Shown: piece by piece, positions 9,246 to 16,784 of the stretch
How positions within the stretch are numbered: the stretch's first letter is position 1
Layout: the number at the start of each line of letters is the position of its first letter
Source of the DNA: Bacteroidaceae bacterium
GTDB lineage: Bacteria > Bacteroidota > Bacteroidia > Bacteroidales > Muribaculaceae
Assembly (NCBI GenBank): GCA_021768245.1
Contig: JAETNO010000019.1
Span: 1 to 64,000, forward strand
Direction: 5' to 3'
Length of the DNA: 64,000 nucleotides
Notes under the pieces: generated by a model
Told to the model about the DNA's origin: nothing
Databases searched by the model: none
Seen by the model: the letters and a program-made list of their open reading frames with translations, nothing else
Position numbers and translations under genes: made by a program

Positions 9246-9329
9246 TTGCCTATGTTTTAGAAAACTCCCGCCGATATTTTGCCTATGTTTTAGAAAATAA
9301 AATACTAAAATTTGCCTATGTTTTAAAAA
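9246..9329 (+). repeat. Three 19-bp direct repeats at 33-bp spacing
   Basis: TTGCCTATGTTTTAGAAAA occurs at 9246-9264 and again identically at 9279-9297. A third copy, TTGCCTATGTTTTAAAAA, is at 9312-9329. Unit starts are exactly 33 bp apart, about three helical turns. The array ends about 40 bp before the start of the truncated ATPase gene. It may be a binding array for a regulator or a residue of the event that truncated the gene. No CRISPR-type variable spacers or cas genes are present. Confidence 0.75.
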
Positions 9330-9367
9330 TATTCGTATATTTACGGCTGTAAATCAAGCAAAAACAA

Positions 9368-10130
9368 ATGATAGGACGCAAAAGACGTGGCATCGCTCTC
9401 TCCATTATATCGGTCTCTCCTTCAAAGTTACGACGAGGATGTGGAGAAATATGCCATATCCACGCAGCAGATTGCGGTATTGCGCCATTTGCTAAGAAGT
9501 GGCTGGAGCTACGCAGGGCAAAGCATATCATTCGCGCGTTTCGGAGGGAGCTCTTTCGTATCATCATCTGTCCATCAAGCATTTGAGCTGCTTGAGAAAG
9601 CATTTTTAGTATCACTCGATTATCCTACAACATCCGTAAAAGCGCCTATTCAGGAAGCATTGACCCGTTCTCCTAAATTAATATGGTTAGATTCGGGTCT
9701 GGTCAATTTTTCAGCCGGAATACAAGTTGAATATCTGACCAATACTTCAATCACCGACATCTGGAGAGGACATGCCGCAGAACAGATTGTCGGACAAGAA
9801 CTTTGGCAGGTATTAGACCGTAGTTACATCGATTCTCAAAACTTCTGGGTAAGGGATAAAAAAGGGTCAAACGCTGAAATAGATTTCGTTTTTCAAACCC
9901 AGGGTAAACTCCTCCCTATAGAGGTGAAGAGCGGCAGCAACTCTCATCTCCGCTCACTGCAATCATATACGGCCATAGAAGGAGCCCCTGATTTGGCAAT
10001 CAGGATATGGCCGGGAGTTTTTTCTATCGATGATGTCAAGAACCAAATCTCAGGCTCTACATTCCACCTTGTCAACCTACCTTTCTATCTTGTCGGTCAA
10101 TTAGACAGAATAATCAACAGATATATATAA
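9368..10130 (+). pseudogene. Truncated AAA (AAA_14)/DUF4143 ATPase gene
   Basis: The frame from GTG 9387 encodes about 247 residues that match only the C-terminal part of Bacteroidales AAA_14/DUF4143 proteins. It has the linker around QIAVLRHLLRSGWSYAGQSI and a PD-(D/E)XK-like core with AEIDFVF and IEVKSGS. The N-terminal ATPase domain (Walker A, Walker B) is missing. An ATG at 9368 begins MIGRKRR, which could be the original N-terminus, but it is in another frame. I infer an internal deletion that fused the first codons to the last third of the gene. The remnant could still be translated from 9387. Confidence 0.65.
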
Positions 10131-10217
10131 TAAATCCGATTACAGATATTTAAGTAAAATCTGATTTGATGATGAAAGTCGGGAAAGCAGCCTATTGCTT
10201 TTTAGGGGGAATTTTTG

Positions 10218-10225
10218 TAACTTTG
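10218..10225 (+). promoter_or_regulatory. -7 box of uvrA
   Basis: TAACTTTG matches the -7 box. ATTG at 10194-10197, 20 nt upstream, is a near match to the -33 TTTG. This leaves a 38-nt leader before ATG 10264. Confidence 0.6.
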
Positions 10226-10263
10226 TATGTTACAATTGGATTTTTCATATCTGAATTTCATTG

Positions 10264-13158
10264 ATGCAGAAAAAAACTGACAATATATATGACCGGGAGA
10301 AAAATATCTCCGTACTGGGTGCGAAAGTCAATAATTTAAAGGATGTGGATGTTGAAATCCCGCGCGGGAAGCTCGTGGTAATCACGGGCGTATCCGGCTC
10401 GGGAAAGTCTTCACTGGCCTTCGACACCCTCTATGCCGAAGGCCAGCGCCGCTACGTGGAGAGCCTTAGCAGCTACGCCCGCCAGTTCATGGGCAAGATG
10501 CCTAAGCCTGAATGTCGGGCCATCCTCGGACTTCCGCCGGCAATCGCCATCGAACAGAAAGTCAACACCCGCAACCCGCGAAGCACCGTGGGCACCTCCA
10601 CTGAAATCTATGACTACATGCGCCTGCTTTTCGGACGCGTGGGCCACACCTACTCCCCCGTTACGGGCGAAGAGGTGAGGAAACACACGATTGAGGACGT
10701 GGTGAACTTCGTGATGTCATACCCCGAAGGGAGCCGCATGGCCCTCACTGCGCCAATCCTCCCTCCCGAAGGAAGACGCTTCGCATCACAGCTCGACGTC
10801 TATCTCAAGGCCGGCTACTCAAGAGTGGTCAAAGGCGACGAGTTCATTGAAATAGAGGAACTGCTTCAGGAAATAAATTCCGGCAACGAGGCTGATTATT
10901 CGCCCTCGGACTACAATCTCCTCGTCGACCGCCTCGCCATCTCATCGGAACAAGACGAAATAAGCCGTCTGAACGACTCCATAGAGACCGCTTTCTTCGA
11001 AGGACGCGACAGACTCTACGTGACAATATGGGCGGAAGAAGGCCCTGTCACAAAGGAGTTCTCAAAGATTTTCGAGGCTGACGGCATACGCTTCGAACCG
11101 CCGACCGAAATGATGTTCAATTTCAACAATCCTGTCGGAGCCTGCCCGACATGCGGAGGATTCGGAAAGGTGCTCGGCATAGACGAACGCCTCGTGGTGC
11201 CCGACAACACCCTTTCGGTCTACGACAACGCCGTGGCCTGCTGGCGCGGAGACAAGATGAGCGAATGGAAGAGAGCCTTCATAAGCGACTGTGCAAAATA
11301 CAACTTCCCAATCCACAAACCCTATCTTGACCTCACGCAGGAGGAGAAAGACCTGCTCTGGCATGGCCCCGTAGAACAGCGCAACCTAAAGCGTAAACTG
11401 ACTTACGAGGATTTCCCGTCAATCGACAATTTCTTCCGCATGATTGACGAGAACCAATACAAGATTCAATACCGCGTGATGAAGGCGCGCTATCAAGGCA
11501 GGGCCATCTGCCCGGAATGTCACGGTTCAAGGCTCAAGAAATCGGCATCGTATGTGAAAGTCGGAGGCGCCACAATAGGAGAACTCGTAAAGATGCCGGT
11601 CAGCGAACTGCTCGCCTTTTTCCGCAATCTAAAGCTGGACGAAACAGACTCACGGGTCGCATCGCGCCTGCTAAAGGAAATCAACAACCGCATCTCTTAC
11701 CTCGAAGAGGTTGGGCTCGGCTATCTCACCCTCGACCGTCTCTCATCATCACTCTCGGGAGGCGAAAGCCAGAGAATCAATCTCGCGACCTCGCTCGGCA
11801 GCAGCCTTGTAGGCTCACTCTACATTCTCGACGAGCCGTCAATCGGGCTACATTCACGCGACACCGACCGCCTCATCAATGTGCTGAAAAAGCTTCGCGA
11901 CCTCGGCAACACGGTGGTAGTCGTGGAACACGACGAGGAAATCATGCGCGCAGCCGACTATCTCATTGACGTCGGGCCTGACGCCGGACGTCTCGGAGGC
12001 AAGATAATCTATCAGGGGAATCCTGCCGAACTCGTCCCGTCCCAGGCGCGCGAGACGAACCCTCTCAGCTACACCGCCCGCTATCTGACGGGAGCCCTCT
12101 CAATCCCGGTGCCTAAGCAGAGACGCAAATGGCGCGACGCGATAGAGGTCGTAGGAGCACAGGAGCATAACCTGAAAGACATAGACGTGAAATTTCCCCT
12201 CGGCGTAATGACGGTGGTCACCGGGGTCAGCGGCTCGGGCAAATCAACCCTCGTCCGCGACATACTCTACCGCGCCCTCAACCGCCATCTCGGCAATCCG
12301 GGTGACGCCCCGGGAACCCACAGGAAACTCCGTGGCGACCTATCGAGAATAAAAAATGTGGAGTTCGTGGACCAGAATCCCATCGGTAAATCCTCCCGCT
12401 CCAATCCGGCCACCTATCTGAAAGCCTTCGATGAAATCAGAAAGCTTTTCGCATCGACCCAGATGGCCAAACAGATGGGCTACACGGCCTCTGACTTTTC
12501 GTTCAACTCCGACGGCGGACGCTGCGAGGAGTGCAAGGGTGACGGCTATATCACAATAGAGATGCAATTCATGGCCGATATCACCATTCCCTGCGAATCA
12601 TGCCACGGCAAACGCTACCAAAAGGAAATCCTTGAGGTGGAATATCGCGGAAAGAACATCTACGATGTGTTGGAAATGACAATAAACCAAGCCATCGAAT
12701 TCTTCTCGGAAGAAGCAGGCACTCAGGAGAAACGCATAGTCAAGCGTCTGAAACCGCTGAGCGACGTAGGGCTCGGATATATAAAAATCGGCCAGAACTC
12801 GTCGTCGCTGTCGGGAGGCGAGAACCAAAGAGTGAAACTCGCGTCGTTTTTCGCCGACGAAAACGCCGAGCCTACCTTATATATATTCGACGAGCCTACC
12901 ACGGGACTGCACTTCCATGACATCGCCACTCTGATGAAATCCTTTGACCGACTCATATCACTCGGCCACACGGTGCTGATTATCGAGCACAACCTCGACG
13001 TGGTGAAATGTGCCGACCATATAATCGATATCGGGCCTGAAGGAGGCGACGGAGGAGGCTCATTGGTAGCACAGGGGACTCCTGAAGAAATCGCTGCCTG
13101 CCAGCAGTCATATACAGGAAAGTTCCTTAAAGAAAAATTGGACAATAACGAAAAATAA
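10264..13158 (+). CDS. uvrA: Excinuclease ABC subunit A
   Basis: UvrA finds bulky DNA lesions and loads UvrB in nucleotide excision repair. The 964-residue protein has two ABC ATPase modules: Walker A GVSGSGKSS near residue 45 and GVSGSGKST near 660, with signatures LSGGESQRI and LSGGENQRV. Zinc-binding cysteines are in CPTCGG, CPECHG, CEECKGDG and CESCHG. VEHDEEI and IEHNLDV are the two H-loops, and NTRNPRSTVGT is the conserved UvrB-interaction region. Length is normal. ATG 10264 is preferred to the TTG immediately before it. Nothing suggests a shortened UvrA2 paralogue. Confidence 0.95.
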   Translation: MQKKTDNIYDREKNISVLGAKVNNLKDVDVEIPRGKLVVITGVSGSGKSSLAFDTLYAEGQRRYVESLSSYARQFMGKMPKPECRAILGLPPAIAIEQKVNTRNPRSTVGTSTEIYDYMRLLFGRVGHTYSPVTGEEVRKHTIEDVVNFVMSYPEGSRMALTAPILPPEGRRFASQLDVYLKAGYSRVVKGDEFIEIEELLQEINSGNEADYSPSDYNLLVDRLAISSEQDEISRLNDSIETAFFEGRDRLYVTIWAEEGPVTKEFSKIFEADGIRFEPPTEMMFNFNNPVGACPTCGGFGKVLGIDERLVVPDNTLSVYDNAVACWRGDKMSEWKRAFISDCAKYNFPIHKPYLDLTQEEKDLLWHGPVEQRNLKRKLTYEDFPSIDNFFRMIDENQYKIQYRVMKARYQGRAICPECHGSRLKKSASYVKVGGATIGELVKMPVSELLAFFRNLKLDETDSRVASRLLKEINNRISYLEEVGLGYLTLDRLSSSLSGGESQRINLATSLGSSLVGSLYILDEPSIGLHSRDTDRLINVLKKLRDLGNTVVVVEHDEEIMRAADYLIDVGPDAGRLGGKIIYQGNPAELVPSQARETNPLSYTARYLTGALSIPVPKQRRKWRDAIEVVGAQEHNLKDIDVKFPLGVMTVVTGVSGSGKSTLVRDILYRALNRHLGNPGDAPGTHRKLRGDLSRIKNVEFVDQNPIGKSSRSNPATYLKAFDEIRKLFASTQMAKQMGYTASDFSFNSDGGRCEECKGDGYITIEMQFMADITIPCESCHGKRYQKEILEVEYRGKNIYDVLEMTINQAIEFFSEEAGTQEKRIVKRLKPLSDVGLGYIKIGQNSSSLSGGENQRVKLASFFADENAEPTLYIFDEPTTGLHFHDIATLMKSFDRLISLGHTVLIIEHNLDVVKCADHIIDIGPEGGDGGGSLVAQGTPEEIAACQQSYTGKFLKEKLDNNEK

Positions 13159-13184
13159 CAAGTAATCAACAAACGACAGAAAAT

Positions 13185-14255
13185 ATGGCAAAAGTTGGCG
13201 ACCGTGTCCGCTTCCTCAACGCAGTGGGAGGCGGCATAATCAGAAAGATAGAAGGAAACATAGCCTATGTCGACGACGACGGATTCGAGACCCCTACCCT
13301 GCTGCGCGAATGTGTGGTGGTCGCGTCGGTCGAGGAGACCGCTAAGAAAGTAGCCCTGACCCAGGACGCAGTCCAGCCCGTGACTCCCAAGGCTACGGCG
13401 ACAGCTGCGGCACCAAAAAGCGATAAGGAGGAACCCTCGGTCGAGGAAACTCCCGAGGGTGAGAAACTCAATGTGGTGCTGGCCTATGAACCGGCTGAAA
13501 TCAAGCATCTAAACACTACGACTTTCGACGTCTACCTCGTCAACGACTCCAACTATTACCTATATTTCACATATCTCGCCCGTGCCGATGAGGATGAAGG
13601 CTGGACAACCCGCTATGCGGGAATCGTCGAGCCGAATATCCAGGTTTTCCTCGAGGAAATCAACGGTTCCGACCTGCCGTCCATGGACCGCATCGCAGTC
13701 CAGATGATAGCCTTCAAGTCTGACCGCCAGTTCAAAATGAAATCGCCAATAGCGATAGAGACCTCCCTCGACACCACGAAATTCTTCAAGCTCCACTGCT
13801 TCCACAACAATGTCTATTTTGACAAGGAGGTAATAGCGGTCGAACTCGTGACCAACGATGTGCCACGCAAGCGCATGGTGATTGACTCCTCGCGCATCGA
13901 GGAAGGGATAAAGGCAAAGAAGGCTGTAGACCGCCGTCCGGCGAAACGACCGGTGCAGAAAAAGCAGCAGAATCCCGACATTATCGAGGTGGACCTGCAT
14001 ATAAATGAGCTTATAGACTCGACCGCAGGACTTTCGCCGGCCGACATACTCAATCTACAGATAGATGAGTTCCGCAAAGTCATGGATGCCAACCTAAAGA
14101 AAAAGGGGCAGAAAATAGTCTTCATCCATGGCAAAGGCGAAGGGGTGCTCCGGTCTGCAATCATGAAGGAGCTTAACCACCGATACAAGGGGCACACCGT
14201 GCAGGACGCTTCATTCCGCGAATATGGCTTCGGGGCCACACAGGTGACAATATGA
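13185..14255 (+). CDS. DUF2027 and Smr domain protein
   Basis: The N-terminus (MAKVGDRVRFLNAVGGG) is a small SH3-like or KOW-like beta domain. An Ala/Pro/Glu-rich linker (about residues 60-95) leads to the middle beta-rich DUF2027 part. The C-terminal 80 residues form an Smr domain with DLHINEL and the HGKGEGVL motif, as in MutS2, where Smr is a nuclease or RNA/DNA-binding module. Location should be cytosolic because no signal is seen. It lies 26 nt after uvrA and overlaps the next gene by ATGA, so it may share a transcript with the repair gene. A role in nucleic-acid metabolism is inference. Confidence 0.8.
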   Translation: MAKVGDRVRFLNAVGGGIIRKIEGNIAYVDDDGFETPTLLRECVVVASVEETAKKVALTQDAVQPVTPKATATAAAPKSDKEEPSVEETPEGEKLNVVLAYEPAEIKHLNTTTFDVYLVNDSNYYLYFTYLARADEDEGWTTRYAGIVEPNIQVFLEEINGSDLPSMDRIAVQMIAFKSDRQFKMKSPIAIETSLDTTKFFKLHCFHNNVYFDKEVIAVELVTNDVPRKRMVIDSSRIEEGIKAKKAVDRRPAKRPVQKKQQNPDIIEVDLHINELIDSTAGLSPADILNLQIDEFRKVMDANLKKKGQKIVFIHGKGEGVLRSAIMKELNHRYKGHTVQDASFREYGFGATQVTI

Positions 14256-15070
14256 TTCTGTGGTTTTCAGGGACAGGAAACTCGCGCTATGTAGCCGAAC
14301 GGCTCGCGGCACAGCTCGGACAGGCGCAAAAGGAGATGCGCCCCGAGCTAATCAAGCAAGCGTTACATATCCCATCGGCTGAAAGGGACATCATATGGGT
14401 ATGCCCCGTATATTCATGGGGCATACCGCCTTATGTCCGCTCTGTCATAAAGGACATCCGTTTTGAGCGTGACGGAAATGAAGATTGCAGAGAGATGAGA
14501 CACCACCTCGTGCTGACCTGCGGCGACGATTGCGGTCTTGCTCCCGAAATGTGGCGAAAAGAGATTTCAAAGCGCGGATGGACAGGCGACAAAGTCTTTT
14601 CGGTCACGATGCCAAATAACTATGTGTGCATGAAAGGCTTCGATGTCGATTCCAAGGAAATCGAGGAAGCAAAACTCTCAGCCGCCCCGGCCCGCATCGA
14701 TGAAATCTCACGGGCATTTAATGATTCTGAGGGAAAGGTGCTTACTGACGTGGTAAGAGGCCGCTTCGCATGGATAAAGACAAGAATTATATATCCATGG
14801 TTCGTGCGCCATGCCATGTCGCCAAAACCATTCCGTTTCACTAAAGAGTGCATTTCCTGCGGGAAATGCGCCGCCGCCTGCCCGATGCGGAACATAAGTA
14901 TGGAAATCGAAAAAAATGTGGATGATGGCCGGCAACGCCCACGCAAACGTCCACGTTGGGGCGACAACTGCGCTATGTGTCTCTCCTGCTACCACGTATG
15001 TCCGCGACATGCCGTGATGTACGGAAAATCTACATTAAACAAAGGGCAATATATGAATCCCAAGGTCTGA
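14252..15070 (+). CDS. EFR1-type flavodoxin with two 4Fe-4S clusters
   Basis: The 272-residue protein starts with a flavodoxin phosphate-binding loop (FSGTGNSRYVA) typical of FMN-binding EFR1 ferrodoxins. Its C-terminal part holds two 4Fe-4S motifs, CISCGKCAAACP and CAMCLSCYHVCP. It probably carries electrons between FMN and low-potential clusters in the cytosol of an anaerobe. It is coupled by a 4-nt overlap to the DUF2027-Smr gene. Partner enzymes cannot be read from the sequence. Confidence 0.82.
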   Translation: MILWFSGTGNSRYVAERLAAQLGQAQKEMRPELIKQALHIPSAERDIIWVCPVYSWGIPPYVRSVIKDIRFERDGNEDCREMRHHLVLTCGDDCGLAPEMWRKEISKRGWTGDKVFSVTMPNNYVCMKGFDVDSKEIEEAKLSAAPARIDEISRAFNDSEGKVLTDVVRGRFAWIKTRIIYPWFVRHAMSPKPFRFTKECISCGKCAAACPMRNISMEIEKNVDDGRQRPRKRPRWGDNCAMCLSCYHVCPRHAVMYGKSTLNKGQYMNPKV

Positions 15071-15169
15071 AAAAACGCCTTTCTCCATGAACCGAAGCTA
15101 CGGCGAGCGCGTTTAATCAACGTAGACACTACTAAAATCAAAACGCACTAAAACGTTACTACAGATATT

Positions 15170-15751
15170 ATGGAGAAAAAATCTATCAAAGGCACACAGA
15201 CCGAACACAATCTTCTCGCATCGTTTGCCGGGGAGAGCCAGGCGCGTTCACGCTATACACTTTTCGCAAAAAAGGCACGTGAAGAGGGCTACGAGCAGAT
15301 AGCACGCATATTCCTCATCACCGCAGAGCAGGAACTCAGCCATGCGGAGCAGTTCTTCTCACTGCTTGAGGGCGGTGTGGTCAATATCAATGCAGGCTAT
15401 CCTGCCGGAGTCGTAGCCGACACCATGACCAATCTCCGCGAGGCAGCCGCCGGCGAACGCGAGGAGTGGAGCGACCTATACGCATCATTTGCAAAGACAG
15501 CCGAGGAGGAAGGATTCACCCAAATCGCCAACCTCTACAAGCTCATTGCCAAGGTGGAGGTAGAACATGAACAGCGCTATCTCCGACTGCTCGACCGCCT
15601 GACCAACGGTCAGGAATTCTCAACGGAGGAAGAGACAGAGTGGCAATGCATGCACTGCGGCTATGTCCACAAAGGCAAATCGGCTCCCAAGCGCTGCCCG
15701 GTGTGCGGCAAGGAGCAAGGCTATTTCGAACGCAAAGCCGAGAACTATTAA
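15170..15751 (+). CDS. rbr: Rubrerythrin
   Basis: The 193-residue protein has a ferritin-like four-helix bundle with diiron ligands in ESQARSRY, EQELSHAEQF, the EEEG segment and KVEVEHEQRY. A C-terminal rubredoxin domain with CMHCGY and CPVCGK binds one iron. Rubrerythrins reduce hydrogen peroxide in anaerobes using rubredoxin or NADH-linked electrons. It is 99 nt from the EFR1 gene, which could supply electrons, and it ends in a likely terminator at 15812-15854. The gene is complete and of usual length. Confidence 0.93.
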   Translation: MEKKSIKGTQTEHNLLASFAGESQARSRYTLFAKKAREEGYEQIARIFLITAEQELSHAEQFFSLLEGGVVNINAGYPAGVVADTMTNLREAAAGEREEWSDLYASFAKTAEEEGFTQIANLYKLIAKVEVEHEQRYLRLLDRLTNGQEFSTEEETEWQCMHCGYVHKGKSAPKRCPVCGKEQGYFERKAENY

Positions 15752-15811
15752 GAAACTGATGAAAGTTTCACGACAGTTTATTAGAGACTACACCTAACAA
15801 AACATAAGTCA

Positions 15812-15854
15812 ACGGGAGGCGAAAAGTGAATAACGGTTCGCGTCCCCGTTTTTT
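15812..15854 (+). terminator. Rho-independent terminator after rubrerythrin
   Basis: ACGGG..GGCGAA (from 15812) pairs with TTCGCG..CCCCGT (to 15849) with a small bulge, and six T follow. Confidence 0.65.
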
Positions 15855-15915
15855 ATTACACAAGATATCGATACCTTGAAACGACTCTGACCCCAAGGCT
15901 ATTATTGCAAAACAA

Positions 15916-15942
15916 GAGGACCGCAGAAAATCTACGGTCCTC
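15916..15942 (-). terminator. Terminator of the murF-alr/zeta operon
   Basis: GAGGACCG (15916-15923) pairs with CGGTCCTC (15935-15942). On the minus strand the stem is followed by TTGTTTTG. It sits just after the last minus-strand gene. Confidence 0.6.
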
Positions 15943-15957
15943 CTGTTATGGCATAAA

Positions 15958-16191
15958 TCAATTTGATTTAATAATTGAATCGGCGGCTGTCTCCGCAAGA
16001 AAATGATTAAGGGCCTCCTTGGCCGACATAGTGTAGATTGAGCCGTCGTCATGGGCATATACAACGGTCTGTCCTTTGACAATCTTGTCCAAGAGACATT
16101 TCTCCACGGCAATTTCCATGCCGCGGGCAAGTTTTTCAGCTATGTTTTCAGTCTGCTTCTTCTGTTTGTCCATCATTTTTAATTCTGTCAT
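15958..16191 (-). CDS. Small protein overlapping the zeta-type kinase gene
   Basis: The 77-residue frame overlaps the end of the kinase gene by 44 nt; ATGs at 16176 or 16173 would give a shorter overlap. The sequence has an amphipathic helix (NIAEKLARGMEIAVEKCLL) and a short beta-like stretch (TVVYAHDDGSIYTM). I do not recognise a named family. Similar small genes follow zeta-type genes in other Bacteroidales, so it could be the antitoxin or partner of the kinase. That is inference from position. A terminator follows 16 nt after the stop. Confidence 0.55.
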   Translation of the reverse strand: MTELKMMDKQKKQTENIAEKLARGMEIAVEKCLLDKIVKGQTVVYAHDDGSIYTMSAKEALNHFLAETAADSIIKSN

Positions 16192-16726
16192 ACAATTCCG
16201 GCGCTAAAGTCAATGTGTCGTTGGCCACCACTCTTGGGCGGCAACGGGTATTGTCGATGATTGTCCAGCTGTCAACAATCGGCATGAAGAGATTGAAGAG
16301 GTTCTCGATGCCGTGATGATAACGGCGTACAATCACGTCAGAGGGAATATCATGGCCACCTTCACTCACGCGCTGGGCCACACGCTTGATGGCAAGCTGC
16401 GGGGAGGAGAGCCAGATATAAAGCAAATGCACAAAATAGCCCAATTTATGGGCCTTAGACACGAGTGTGTGATAACTTCTTGTTGCCAAGGTGGTTTCAA
16501 TCGCAAAGGTCATTCCTTTCTGGAGGAGAGTCTCGATGCGGTGGAGCATGATACGCCCCGCCTCTATGGCCACGCTCTCGGGATGGAAGGGCGAAAGGCC
16601 TTTGGCGATTTCATCGGCGTTGACAAATTGCTCACAGTCAAGGACGTCTGGCAAGATGGTGAACGACGCGGTGGTTTTTCCCGCACCGTTGCAACCGGCG
16701 ATGATGTATAAACTGGGCGATTTCAT
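16148..16726 (-). CDS. Zeta-toxin-like P-loop kinase
   Basis: The 192-residue protein opens with a Walker A GCNGAGKTT, followed by VNADEIA, ETTLATRSY and the C-terminal GGHDIPSDVIVRRYHHGIENL, all hallmarks of zeta/PezT-like kinases. In toxins of this class the enzyme phosphorylates UDP-GlcNAc and blocks wall synthesis; related enzymes have other small substrates. The start at 16726 is chosen because a longer frame (to 16945) would lie inside murF-alr and has no homology. It lies 58 nt after murF-alr, whose product also acts in wall synthesis. Toxicity is unproven. Confidence 0.75.
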   Translation of the reverse strand: MKSPSLYIIAGCNGAGKTTASFTILPDVLDCEQFVNADEIAKGLSPFHPESVAIEAGRIMLHRIETLLQKGMTFAIETTLATRSYHTLVSKAHKLGYFVHLLYIWLSSPQLAIKRVAQRVSEGGHDIPSDVIVRRYHHGIENLFNLFMPIVDSWTIIDNTRCRPRVVANDTLTLAPELYDRIKNDGQTEEAD

Positions 16727-16784
16727 AATTATTTGAGGATTTAGATTAGTGTGTGTTTTTATAATATTTATATCCTTATCCTCC

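Noticed and set aside
9246..9329. Possible CRISPR array
   Set aside because: Only three units, 14-bp gaps that are too short for spacers, and no cas genes.
10264..13158. UvrA-like drug-resistance paralogue
   Set aside because: Full zinc-finger set, the UvrB-interaction region and normal length support a standard UvrA.
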